NCBI GenBank assembly: GCA_002946415.1
Contig: NJPS01000005.1
Span: forward strand, 1 to 64,000
Origin: Rutstroemia sp. NJR-2017a BVV2
Taxonomy: Eukaryota; Ascomycota; Leotiomycetes; Helotiales; Rutstroemiaceae
Reading direction: 5' to 3'
Length of the DNA stretch: 64,000 nucleotides
Part shown: positions 1 through 10,242 of the stretch, piece after piece
Numbering within the stretch: position 1 is the first letter of the stretch
How the letters are laid out: each line of letters opens with the position of its first letter
Program-made: the position numbers and the translations under genes
The notes under the pieces: generated by a model
The model's input: the letters and a program-made list of their open reading frames with translations, nothing else
The model's database searches: none
What the model was told of the DNA's origin: nothing

Positions 1-196
1 TCCGTCAACTATCCACGGATTCACGGATACCCGCCGGATTTCTAACAATCCGCCGGATTTCAGGAGCTACTGCGGATATCCGCGGATTATCCGCAGTAGT
101 ACCACTTAGAAATCGCCAAAATCCGCTCCGGTCCGGATTAATCCGCGGATCCCCTTGAACCTAAGTGGTAGTACCACGGAGCTCCGTTTGCGCAGC
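1..196. mobile_element. End region of a hAT-like element or MITE (partial)
   Basis: This segment repeats variants of a CCGCGGAT / ATCCGCGG word (around 60-95 and 135-155) and carries an inverted pair, TACCACTTAG near 100-110 and CTAAGTGGTA near 161-170. Dense subterminal ATCCGCGGAT words are characteristic of fungal hAT transposon ends; that is recalled family knowledge. The element runs off the left edge, so no transposase, complete terminal repeat or target-site duplication can be seen. It lies immediately beyond the stop of the neighbouring glutathione transferase gene, whose C-terminus looks short. It could instead be a short non-autonomous palindromic element. Confidence 0.5.
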
Positions 197-892
197 CTAA
201 ATCCATTTAACGTGAGCGGCATCATAGAAGTCGATGTAGGTTGCTATCAATCGTTAGCATTCTTGAATTACAAGACATGAGACTCGGACTATTCAAGTTG
301 ACAACTTACGCTCACCCTTCCCGTCATCACTAACCATCCTCTCTCTCAAACTTGCCCATTGCACTTTCAAATCCTTAAGTACAGCAGCCTCCCCACCACC
401 TCTCACCTCGGTAACATCCTTTAAGTCGCACCCCAAGAAGCTTTCCCTGGTCGTCTTGAAGTATTCACGCGATCCATCTTCCTTATCAAGAGCCGTTTCA
501 TACACGTCGTTTATAATCCACCTGATAATAGCCCTCCCTAGGAACTGGCCACCAGAGGCATCATACTCGTCCACCTTATCCACGAGTTTCAAATCCTTAT
601 ATCCATCTTTCTCCGTAAACCTCTCATTCAGTAGCTTGGCTATTGGTGTAGAATCGTTGAGGACCTGATACGGTGGTTGGAGAATTTCGACAATTGGGAC
701 CGTCGCGCCGATATCAGTCATATCTGGAAAAAGCTTTTCACATAGTGGTTTGATGCCAGGATATGAAACCTTTACTGTGGTATATGGAATCCCTTTGTAA
801 TTCAGGGCAAATCTTGTGAGCCAGCATGAAGGTGACCAGGGTTTTGGACCGGAGAGATCGTAAAAACGTACAAGTGGCTCGGCGTTGGACAT
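197..892 (-). CDS. Glutathione S-transferase-like protein (UstS-type), C-terminus probably truncated
   Basis: Predicted join: exon 1 892-310, intron 309-244, exon 2 243-197, giving 209 aa. The N-terminal thioredoxin-like domain starts with RFYDLSGPKPWSPSCW and has the family's TRFALNYKGIPY segment (about residues 27-38), then an ATVPIVEIL stretch. An all-helical C-terminal domain follows. The intron is supported by a GTAAGT donor, a GCTAAC branch and a TAG acceptor. The join continues as PTYIDFYDAAHVKWI, matching the family's conserved helix after the intron. The protein then stops, whereas relatives usually run some tens of residues further (about 240-250 aa). The stop falls at the boundary with the hAT-like repeat, so insertion may have removed the last helix. 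Expected role: glutathione-dependent conjugation or detoxification in the cytosol. It may now be a weak or inactive allele. Confidence 0.75.
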
Positions 893-1945
893 GGTGAGAT
901 TCGTGAGAATTTGTGTTACACAACTATAGGGATAAGAGGGTGAGAATTCGGAGGAAGAAGAGGGAGTTTTGGATGAACCTGTATATAGATCTAGTCAGCG
1001 ACTAAGGGCATGTTCTTCGGCTCAGTCGCTCAGAAAGGCAGGTGGAAAGAGTCACGTGCATTGTGGGCTTTGATAAGAGTCAATTTTCTATGCAACTTCG
1101 CGGCGCAGCAGGAAATTGCTCAGACAACGAAGACGTGGGCTAGGTTGTCTCATCGCTGTTACACTGGTTAACAGTCAAGAAGGCCACATCCGTAATCACT
1201 TAAGATTTCGCGATGGCAAGTAATCGCGTACACGGTCCTGCTTCCGAGCAATGTCTAAGGACGAAGTTGGCGTACATTCTGTGATAATATTCTAGCTAAC
1301 TTTATCCGAATATTCGAAAGGACTGTCGTCAACTACATGCGCACCAAGGAAACACCACTCCGAACTCTCGATCCGAATTCCCTGCCACAGTCCCCGCCAT
1401 GGCCCACAGGCCTATAAACACAGCCCTCATCCTCGTCTCTCAGCTTGTGACCAGTGTCAAAGTGAGCTTACTTGCTCTCATCAGTGGATATGTTCTGAAT
1501 ATGATGGATTAGTCTATATCACTCTTCAAGTTGTGGGATTGACTTACAAACATGCCGTATGGTGAATAGATATCCTCCCCGCGTTTACATTTCTTGGCAT
1601 CAGTGTCATTATTAAACATGCCATATGGCGGGTAGATGAACAAACGATTTTTGAATCACAGCTTGGACCCTGAAAAGCACATTGTTTGACATTCAGAAAG
1701 AGATCTCGGAAGATGCATTTATGATACGAGCAAGTCTATAAAGAGTTGCCTTCCCTGATGGATGAAAGCTTATGTACAAGAATGATCGAGGAGTGCCTAA
1801 TGACTCAAGCGTAAGGGAATTGGAAGTTCCAGCATAGGCTCGAGACTGTTCATACCAGACTTTGTTCATATCCTCAGCTAGGAATATGTAACCCAATTTA
1901 GTATCTCATCACCGTTCAAGAACTGGCAACCTTATGATTCTCAGA
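893..1945. other. Intergenic, no supported gene
   Basis: The segment lies between the GST start and the 3' end of the G1 peptidase gene. The first 200 bases are presumably GST promoter. Short open frames (such as 1399-1512 + and 1693-1896 -) show no recognisable domain or splice continuation. Nothing else stands out. Confidence 0.5.
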
Positions 1946-2804
1946 TTACACATAAGTGACCACAATCTCAGACGAGCTCTCAAGAGTGACCGAAGTCAAA
2001 ACCTTTCCCTCATCACTCTCAATATCAATAACAGTCGCATCGCTCACACCCTCCGAAGTCTCCGAGGTAGCAGCTGAGCAATCCGTGAAAGTGACTGTTC
2101 CAAAATCTGCAAGTGCAACCAACTCACTTCCGGACTCAAAGTCCTCAACAATCCACTCAGCGTTCTCGCCACAGAGGGAAGAGCTCGAGCTCAAGCTAAT
2201 CGAGACCGTCTTGCCAGTGGTCACGTTCTCGATGGTTGCGGTTCCTGCTTTGAGACTGGTGGCTTCGACGGTGGTCTTGATGACGTCGCCAGCACTGACG
2301 GTGAGATCAAAATCGTATGCGTAGTCGGGGTACCATTCGTACCAGGCATCGTACTCGTATTCTCCAGATTCAGTGATGATGAAGTCGATGCCGGCTTGGA
2401 GGATGGCGGTCTCGCAGGTGTCGCCGTCGATTCCAACCCAGGCGGATGCAGCCCAGTATTCTTCGTTGGAAGATCCAGAGGGCTTGGATGGAGTTGGGAC
2501 GGTGAAGGTTCCTGTTACAGTTTTCCACTGTAGGGCTGCTGTCAATCTCTGGGCATTATTTGATCTTTTGATGAAGACTTACTGTCTCGCCACTTGGAGG
2601 ACTAGTGATGATGGCACCAGACCAGTTCTCACTGTACTCAACGTTGGTCTGGTTAGTGATCGTGGGTGACTTCTTGTTGGGAAGACTTTGGCGAGCACCG
2701 AAGCCACGACGTTGCATGCGAGATGCAAGACCTGCGTTTCCTCTTGGGGCAGCGAGAGCAGTTGCAGCAAACAAAGTGCTGAGAACAGTGGCAGAAAACT
2801 TCAT
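1946..2804 (-). CDS. Secreted glutamic peptidase, family G1 (eqolisin / peptidase A4)
   Basis: Predicted join: exon 1 2804-2583, intron 2582-2528, exon 2 2527-1946, giving 267 aa, the usual precursor length. Residues 1-18 form a signal peptide (MKFSATVLSTLFAATALA), followed by a basic propeptide to about residue 45. The mature domain opens with ENWSGAII. Hallmarks are SAWVGIDGDTCETAILQAG, with the catalytic glutamine at about residue 118; YDAWYEWYPDYAYDF; and AEWIVEDFESG, whose glutamate (about residue 198) is the second catalytic residue in this family. The acceptor CTACAG just before TGGAAAACT keeps phase 0 and gives GET-WKTVTGTFTVP, as in relatives. An upstream ATG at 2933 lies in leader sequence and would bury the signal peptide, so it was rejected. 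The enzyme should be an extracellular acid peptidase. Confidence 0.93.
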
Positions 2805-4110
2805 CTTGAAAGTGGAAGGAAGACTGAGATTGATATCCGTGGAAGAATGAGAGTGTTGTTTGAGCTGATTGTGATCTTGGAGATGAAGGATTGATGATAT
2901 TGCCAAGACGAAATCTCGCTCCTCTTTATACATTTCTCCCCACCTTATAACAGCTATAGCATCTTCATCACCTTCCCTTTACATGCCCTTCTTCCGTTTG
3001 TGTATCTTCATATATTAAGATAAATGAAATATTGGCACACCTGGACGGACGCGACGGCATCGAGCTCGAATGCAAGGGCACTGTAAATGTTCAGAAGCTT
3101 AGATAACTTCTACCACTCTCTTCTAGCCGCCATTGCCGCAATGTGAAGTTGCACGCAGCTTGCATGCTTAACGTGACATGTAGCTGCCAATACAGGAAAC
3201 CAAAAGCCATTATCGGGATCGATGTTACATCCAATCTTCCATCACATCACGCACTAAGATCTCGTTTTCTTGAATTCAGTAGCGGTAAAGTATCACATGG
3301 CTGTAGGTTTTGTGCAGCACAGTACATGCAATTTACTTCTTCATTGTCCCATCTCTTCCTAAACATCTTATCTTGGGTCTCGTCAAGAGTAGCTCATCCC
3401 AACCTCGACGCTCAATCTCTCTCGAAATACCAAACGTTACAACATTACATCGAATAGTTTTTCAAAGTTTGCCGCGAAAGCAGCCCCTGGGTCGCAGATA
3501 GACCCGCACACATGCGCCCATGTCAGTCTTCGGCACTTTCTCCTGCCAAGCATTCTCTTGATGGCTCCACTAAAGCTTGTTTCTACGCCACTTCAAGCCA
3601 TGATCGACATTCCCGTCACCTGGAATAGCTTTGACATCAGCACAGGCTGCGTGTCGTCAAAATAAAGAGCTGACGACGACAGATATCCACCATGCGCTGT
3701 ATCGGGAAGGAAGTACGCGGACGGGATAACCTTAGATAAGATAACTTCTGGACGGATGTCCGTGCTTCTGGACTTCGTTGTGCATTTGATGGTTGCTGAT
3801 GAGGTCTGCTGGTAGTCGATGGAATGGTATATGGCCACGCCGAGTGTTGTTTTCTATACTGTGCGGGTCTCACTGCGGCACTGGACGGGCGACGTGTGAA
3901 GGGGGTATCATTTGTTACTATATCTTCATGTACATGCCAATTAGCATCAGACCGCACGATAGCTCTTGCCGTACCCTAACACTCTTGCTTCAACCAAACT
4001 GTCTATCGTTCCTGCCGGGCCTACCCAAATAATCCCGGATTCCAAAAACTTTCCGATCTAGTTATATCCCACTTTGACTTGTGATCTCTCGCATCTGCCG
4101 TCTCGAACTC
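2805..4110. other. Intergenic, no supported gene
   Basis: The 5' side holds the peptidase leader and promoter (AT-rich around 2990-3020). The remainder, to the 3' end of the esterase gene, contains only short overlapping open frames on both strands with no domain signature and no convincing splice pairing. The longest minus frame (3637-3957) has low-complexity composition. Confidence 0.5.
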
Positions 4111-4155
4111 TCAGCTATGCATATCCACAAACTCCTTGATATCGTCGATGCCGTT

Positions 4156-5058
4156 TCAAATATTCTCGTCCTCCGGCTCATAAATCCAGTGTCCTCCATC
4201 TTCGTACTCCCTCCATGTGACCTTCATGCCCAAAGTCTCCAAACTGTCTCTGAGAAGTCTGCCATTTTGAATCGGAACAACCTCATCATTGACTGAATGT
4301 GATAGGAAGATTGGCGTGCTGAGCACATTCTTGTCGTTTCCTTCTGGATCCTGGGGTTTAATATCAAGCAATTCCCTCAACCTTTTCGACACAGACGAAT
4401 TCGATAGACCGGGTTGATGGTCGGATGCAATGTCTAGAACCCCTGCCCTGAGTGGCATCCAGCTACACAATCCAACAAACCCTCCCAGCTTCATGCCTCC
4501 ACACAGTAAAGCCAAATTCGCCGTGGCGCAGCCTTGACTAATCCCTCCTAAGAAGATGCGTTCCAGGGGGACTATTTTCGCTTCTTGATGTATGAGTTCA
4601 AGAATTGCAGAGACGCTCTCCCGTAAACCCTCTTTCTGGATTTCTTCTCGCTCGGAGGGATTCTCCACCGACCACATGTCGAACCACTAAAACATTGTTA
4701 GCCAAACTCAATATCAACCTTTATGTGTCCAATATCTCATTGTACGAAGGCAACTCGAATTCCTTCTGCAGCTAAGATTTCGGATTTGAAATTATCCTTT
4801 TTAATGCAGCTAAAATTTATTACTTACCTGGACCATAGTTTCTTTGAAACGTACCGATTCCCGTGTTCTTGAAGCCGGGAAAACCCACTTCATCGATGGG
4901 AACAAATCCGGTAGCTCACGTTTCGGAGCTGAAGTTTCGCTTTCGAGGACGCTTTCGGGGAATTGGGCGGGGTCGTCGTCACGACCATGGAGGAATATCA
5001 TGGTATAGAGGTGGGTCTCTTTGGGAGCGATAACGTGGACGTCGGTAATTGCAGCCAT
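4156..5058 (-). CDS. Phospholipase/carboxylesterase-family alpha/beta hydrolase (acyl-protein-thioesterase-like)
   Basis: Predicted join: exon 1 5058-4828, intron 4827-4687, exon 2 4686-4156, giving 253 aa. The fold begins with a short strand and the oxyanion segment MIFLHGRDDDP (residues 20-30). The nucleophile elbow is GGISQG, with Ser127 as nucleophile. The acid is Asp211 in HSVNDEVVP, and the base is His243 in DGGHWIYEP, so the triad is complete. The donor CAG-GTAAGT and acceptor TTTTAG join VQ to WFDMW in phase 0. Relatives hydrolyse acyl esters or thioesters in the cytosol; the substrate here is unknown. The frame continues for 14 codons after the TGA at 4158-4156 with a sequence (IDDIKEFV) like the usual terminal helix (see findings). 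Confidence 0.88.
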
Positions 5059-5199
5059 AGCTAATGTCTAATTGTGATGAAGAGGAATGATGGTTTGGTT
5101 TGTGGAAGATGTGTTGTCGTTGAAATTGGGGTAAAATCTCCGAAGTTATGTCTCTGAAGTTGTCGGAAAATAAAAATTTGAAAATAGATTGACTAGGCA

Positions 5200-5979
5200 A
5201 AAATATTTATAAAGAGTTCGAAAATGGCCTTAGAATGGAGTTTTATGTTGCATTGTGACTTTGTCGTCCGGATTCGAAATTCTGTGGTACAGAACACATA
5301 TCTGATGTGGTACTAACGTGACTAGCTCATTGAGGTGTGTCGGCTTGTTGTAATTGAATTATACATGATATTTTCCCTGGGACTGTCGCGAGCGTCACAA
5401 TGAAATGTTTCTGGCATCAGTGGAGCACATATTCACAATAACCAATTCCAATAAATCACTTTAAAATGTTGGGAACTCAGCACGCCGTAATACCGGAGGA
5501 TGCTCAATCAGTTGCACGAGTTTCCCTCCTGTTCAGTGCAGAATCAACAGGCGGCCAGGCCCATGATAATTTCCAAGAGATATTTGGACGACCGAAATAT
5601 TGCAACCACTTGGATTCTTTACTAGTAGGATATTTATTTTTCGGTAGTGATCAGCGATAATTCGTAGTCCCCAAATCTATCTGTTCACGCAACATAGATG
5701 ATGAAAACATAACGATAGCTTATATTCTTCAGGATATTCGTTTTGTAACAGTAATAAGCTATAATACATTCTTCCGAATCGGCCGATTAAGCCAAAAAAC
5801 CTTTGGTCAATGATACAATTGTAAAATTTAGAGTCTCTAGAATATTCACCTAACAACAAAAACCAGCTACAACTTATTATCTCAAATCAGCCACTTTTCT
5901 CTGCCCAAGAGAGCCCTCCTATCCACATTCGCTTATTTCGACTGGGATAGCTACTGCCAAGTATATCTTCCTTTCTAAA
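5200..5979. other. Intergenic, no supported gene
   Basis: AT-rich sequence between the esterase promoter and the 3' end of the F-box gene. Open frames at 5466-5660 (+) and 5677-5859 (-) have no recognisable domain or gene-like context. Confidence 0.45.
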
Positions 5980-7353
5980 TCAATAAGGACAATAAGTACT
6001 TGAGCTTAATTCATTCAGCATTCTCTCCCACTTGGGCCTGTCGTATACGGTCTTTTTTAGTTCCTTCTTTATATCGTCTCTATGGTTGCGCAAAAGAAGC
6101 AGTTCATCCTCATTGTCGAAAGCGAGAGCTAGAGGATCCAAGCCCGGGATCGGTTTCATTTGTGCTCGAACTTGAGATGGAGCGTTTTCTGCTAATGGCA
6201 CACAGCAGCCGCCGTCGTACTTAACGTGGCTGCTCCAAATTGGATCGCTGTGATGGGGGTCACTGCCGAGATTCTTCCAGCTCGTACATACAACCACCAA
6301 GCCGTAATCAGGACTGTAATCTAAGTCAACCTGGACCTCCGTGTAGCAGTGGTTGCATCGTTTCAGCCCTGATCCCAACAGGTCGTCCCGCTTTATCGTC
6401 TTTTGGCCGGGAGCATCATTGTACCAACTTCTTTCCCACAAGAAATTTTCCTTATGGAATGGTTCAGTATTGATACTCAGGGATGTAACAGAGCATTCTA
6501 GCCTCAGGTGGGGACATATTCCCAAGGGAAAATCTCTAGAATATTTTTCAAATAAAGTCCTCCAATTGATGTTGACGAAGGCGGATTGCACCCGCTGGAT
6601 CATGAAACCTTGGACGATGGTGCAGTCTGTTCGGTTACGCAAGATACATTGCTCTCCCTCTCTCGGCTGGGAGTCGTCGTGTGAGATAATTTGGAGCAGC
6701 TTGCGGCAATTCAGTCCTAACTTGTGCTGTTTCATGGCCATTCGAAAAATTAGAGTATTAAAACTCTTACCAAAAGAGCTTTCTATCTTCGACCAGCCTC
6801 CGTAATCTCCTCTGTAGTCCTTTGACCGCCAATGGGGACTGTAAACGTCATTGGCATACCACTCCGCATCTGCTATCTTATGGAGTCGTCCGCAGGGGTG
6901 ACAGACGATTTGGTCCGGTAAGTCTTTATCCAGAAGTTGTAGATAAGCAAGCATCTCGCCAGAGTTATTTGACAGAATGTTGCTGTACCTATTACCTAGG
7001 AGGCGGTACATGTGCTTGCAAGAGAAAGTGAAAGCAGTTGCCGAAGAAGGTGGTAGATAATTCAGTATCTCCATTAGAATCTCCGCTGGCACCTTCCCAA
7101 GAGGCGCGCTGAGCGTAGTGGCGGGGTCTTGATTGGGTATCTCCACTAGAACCTCCGCTGGTACCTTCCCAAGAGGCGCGCTGAGCGTAGCGGCTGGGTC
7201 TTGATAGGCAAGCAACAGCTTATCTTGTTTTCCCAATTTCCTCAGCAGTGATCTCTTTATTCGTTGGAACATCCATGTCGGTTTTTCTTGCTTCGATCCT
7301 TCTTTTGGTGACGGGCTAGCCGATGCCTCTTGTGCGTTGGTTGAGGTATCCAT
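5980..7353 (-). CDS. F-box domain protein with tandemly duplicated F-box entry segment
   Basis: Single-exon frame of 457 aa from the chosen ATG (MDTSTNAQEAS). An F-box lies at about residues 80-120 (LGKVPAEILMEILNYLPP, then a SCKHMYRLL segment), the class that binds Skp1 in SCF ubiquitin ligases. The rest has paired cysteines (CHPCGRLH, KRCNHCYTEV) and tryptophan-rich stretches, as in many uncharacterised fungal F-box proteins; no substrate domain is recognised. A 24-residue unit, QDPAxTLSAPLGKVPAExL, occurs twice head to tail (DNA 7139-7210 and 7067-7138), so the first half of the F-box is duplicated. The frame stays open to an ATG at 7494 through a hydrophobic stretch. That longer start was not chosen because it contains a possible mini-intron (GTATATATATATAG) and would add an unexpected membrane anchor. 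Confidence 0.72.
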   Translation of the reverse strand: MDTSTNAQEASASPSPKEGSKQEKPTWMFQRIKRSLLRKLGKQDKLLLAYQDPAATLSAPLGKVPAEVLVEIPNQDPATTLSAPLGKVPAEILMEILNYLPPSSATAFTFSCKHMYRLLGNRYSNILSNNSGEMLAYLQLLDKDLPDQIVCHPCGRLHKIADAEWYANDVYSPHWRSKDYRGDYGGWSKIESSFGKSFNTLIFRMAMKQHKLGLNCRKLLQIISHDDSQPREGEQCILRNRTDCTIVQGFMIQRVQSAFVNINWRTLFEKYSRDFPLGICPHLRLECSVTSLSINTEPFHKENFLWERSWYNDAPGQKTIKRDDLLGSGLKRCNHCYTEVQVDLDYSPDYGLVVVCTSWKNLGSDPHHSDPIWSSHVKYDGGCCVPLAENAPSQVRAQMKPIPGLDPLALAFDNEDELLLLRNHRDDIKKELKKTVYDRPKWERMLNELSSSTYCPY

Positions 7354-8625
7354 GAGAGCTATAAATAGAGGGATTATTATGATGGTAGCGATGAATAGAA
7401 GGCCGGGACAGAAGAACATCATGGATATCCTGTGAATCAAGACCACACAGACCAGTATTCTATATATATATACCTGAAAATTGTCCAGATACATTCACAC
7501 AACCAAAAATGCATTGTGTTTGGCATGCGGTCTAGAAATTGGTTCTAGGACCACTAGAACGTACTATACCTCAAATGTTCTAGTTAGTTTGGAACAACCA
7601 GATATGCACCGTGTTAAAGTTGGGCACATGATCTAGAAGGTCCTTCTACGGACCGCTAGAACGTTACTAACTTACTAGATTGCATGCTAGTGCCTCGGAG
7701 ACCATATTGCTTGGTACAGAGTCCTTGTGACTTACTAGCGCCTCCATAGGGCTGAGTTGGTTTGCCTATTGAGGTGCCAAATACCCTATAGAAGTGGCTG
7801 ATCCTTCCGACAATAGAACTGCGATTATTTTCGTGACGTCGGTGGAGTAGAGTCGATCTGTGAAACGGTAAGACAATGAGAGGTTATTGACTTGGGTGAT
7901 TCCACTGGTTAGGACATCCCGATGGAAACGTCTTGACTCTTGATATCTTCTGAAAATAGATTGACACCTTGTGAACGATACTAAACTAATCTCAGGAATA
8001 AGGCTGACGGTAGACAGAACTACCTCGTCGTTCCCTGCGTTGAGTCATTAGTCGAAATGTGGTAATCAGAGGCCGAAATTGTCAAGTAAGGAAAAGGTTC
8101 AGGATCCAAACAGAAGGTTTTGGACCCAACCATACTAGTAAATGTACTTTGAGTGAAGCACCTTCCTCAACTCCTATCTATGGTTTGCTTTTGCTGGTAC
8201 GAAGATAGGTGGAGGAAAACCTATTTTTTGGTCAATGTGCTAGAACAACCTCTAGTTCTGTACCATTGTAGATGCTAATATGTACTTAAAGAACATCTGG
8301 TCGAGACAAGCCAAAGGCAGTTCAACTGATGAAGCTAGGAAGGAGGTCGACGATCTTCAATTGTTTGTGATCAGTACAATATGCAAATTGCAATGGTTTT
8401 CCTCTCCGGCACATGTACAAAAAGCTGAAAATATTAACTGAGATATATTTGGACACCGAAAATACCATGATATCTTAAAGTCTCTAGGACATTTGTTTGA
8501 AAAAAGCACTCAGCTCTAATATAATTAGGGCACACCATATCACATGATGTTACACCAATGTATTTAAGCACCCAACTAGTTAGCCGGTTAAATGAGAACT
8601 TCGTCCTTCATAAAACATCACTCCT
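7354..8625. other. Non-coding, repeat-relic DNA
   Basis: No supported gene. Two imperfect copies of a CTAGAA...CTAGAACGT word lie at 7529-7566 and 7630-7669, about 100 bases apart. The rest looks like decayed repeat or promoter DNA leading into the integrase relic. Confidence 0.4.
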
Positions 8626-8846
8626 TCAGTTGACCCAAACTCCGCCTTGATTCTGCAAAAAGGTTTTCGTTTCTCGCCAGAAGTGAGAACCAGGATCGGT
8701 ATAGAATCCTACTGATATCCCAGAAGTTTCGAAAAGCAACTTTAACGATCTAATGACCTTCTCACTCGTGTCCCTTTGGCACTCGCGTCCCTCTGGCAGG
8801 CATATGTCCAAACAAATCTCGAGAAGTAATCAATAACTCCTACCAC
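8626..8846 (-). pseudogene. Relic of an LTR-retrotransposon integrase core
   Basis: Read on the minus strand, 8846-8790 encodes GVIDYFSRFVWTYA, the first catalytic-aspartate segment of a retroelement integrase (D followed by YFSRF). 8712-8680 encodes FYTDPGSHFW, the second aspartate segment. They lie in different frames. The break coincides with a 17-bp near-perfect tandem duplication (8796-8780 and 8779-8763), which shifts the frame. Just upstream a further fragment, IGPISGRSY, is in yet another frame, so at least two lesions exist. No LTRs or intact pol are visible. The piece is a dead fragment of a Ty3/gypsy- or copia-like element; the assignment rests on these motifs only. Confidence 0.65.
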
Positions 8847-9010
8847 TTATGGGTCCAATTAGGAAAGAACGACAAGGCCACGTGGTGACATCCTAGCGGA
8901 CACAGAAGGCCAGGACTAGAAGTACAAGAGACGGAGGACCAAGACTAGAAGTAGAAGAATATAGTAGCGTATCGATAGGTGTAGTACCAAAACAAGCCCG
9001 CCAAGTACAT

Positions 9011-9334
9011 GTGGAACTCAGATACCACTGTTCTGGCTGCAGAATACTATCACAGAAGGACTCGAGTGCGGGATGTATAGAAAAGACCCTCCATACAAAC
9101 GTCAAGCTGAGCAATTGGAACCCAGATCCATTCCTAGTTGCGAAAGATAAGTCTGCAAACCCAGAGCCGGACGCGGAAGTAAGAATCACATTCGATCATG
9201 CAAAGGGCGAGCTGAGCAGTTGGGACGCAAATCTAGTCCTAGTTACGAAAGATCAGTCTGCAAACCCAGGCCCGAATACAGAAGTAAGAATCATATCCGA
9301 TTACAGCCATCAAGAAGAAGACCAACCCAGCTGA
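9011..9334 (+). pseudogene. Degenerate retroelement-like frame with 105-bp internal duplication
   Basis: An open frame of about 107 codons in which a 35-residue unit occurs twice (copies begin at 9107 and 9212). Both carry LVxKDxSANPxPxxEVRI followed by D-Y/H. This resembles the start of the reverse-transcriptase palm of fungal gypsy elements (…KDxS…R…DY…), but the match is loose. It is on the opposite strand to the integrase relic, so the two are not parts of one intact element. No upstream or downstream domain is present, and it is unlikely to be a working gene. Confidence 0.35.
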
Positions 9335-9509
9335 CATCAAGAACTTCAAACAAAAACCCACGATTAACGGCAGCATGAAATCTTCAGCCCAATCGACCTA
9401 AAACACGGGTAGTGAACAATTCCAATATATCCTCCTCATCGCCACTACTGCCACTTATAATCATGACTCCTATCTCCGGAATCCCTCACTACCTGTTCGC
9501 CGGTAGATA

Positions 9510-9652
9510 TATGGGAGTGGACCAGCATTAAGGTCGTTCCGTCGTCTAGAACATGACTTCAAGTGTGTGGGTATAGAGAAACCCGACACTGCTGCGTTCC
9601 TAGAAGCCTTGGACATATTGTATGAGGATGTGCGTCAATCATAGAGCATCCA
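9510..9652 (+). pseudogene. Coding-like remnant of unknown origin
   Basis: Bases 9510-9643 read open in one frame and end at TAG with a well-composed peptide (FRRLEHDFKCVGIEKPDTAA, then FLEALDILYEDV). There is no start codon or partner exon. Given the surroundings it may be a retroelement gag fragment, but no family is recognised. Confidence 0.25.
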
Positions 9653-9702
9653 CCTCGGGCATACACAACCTCATTTTCTTGAAAGATAACTTCAACTTGG
9701 CC

Positions 9703-9858
9703 ACCACCAGTCGTACGAGGAGGTGGTCCTTCATGAAGGTGTATGTCCTTGTGCCAACAATTACTCGATATGATTGGCTGATATAGCTAACACAGATCAA
9801 CTTCCTTTGAAGATATGTACACCTTCATGAAGGACCACCTCCTCGTACGACTGGTGGT
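9703..9858. repeat. Perfect 41-bp inverted repeat with 74-bp loop
   Basis: The left arm 9703-9743 is the exact reverse complement of 9818-9858, with 74 bases between. Both arms contain TCGTACGA and the half-palindromic TTCATGAA. Transcribed, this would fold into a long hairpin. It sits inside transposon-relic DNA and could be a fold-back element, a MITE or a recent inverted duplication. Confidence 0.9.
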
Positions 9859-10242
9859 AGGGTTTTGGGCGAGCTAGTATACTCGCGGCAATCGGAGGGA
9901 ACAAGTGAGGAGGTTTCCGACTTTGGCAAAAAACAAGTGTAAGAATGCATCATGTAGCACAGAGTGACTTCATTTCATTAAATCATATTCGACATTGATT
10001 CATGACGTCTGCTCGCATTAAATCATTATTACACCGTCACACCGTCCTTCCATATCCCCCATCCCAACTCCAAGAAAATACCAATTTCTGCTCTAAATAT
10101 CTGATAATATTGCGTGGGCAATTCTTCGATCCCGTATGTGTGTATCTCATCTAGTCATATCCCTAGGATTCAATGATCTTATCGCCAATCTCGCAATTCG
10201 TTCGTATGATCCGCACAGATTCGATTTTGTAACTTGCATTTC

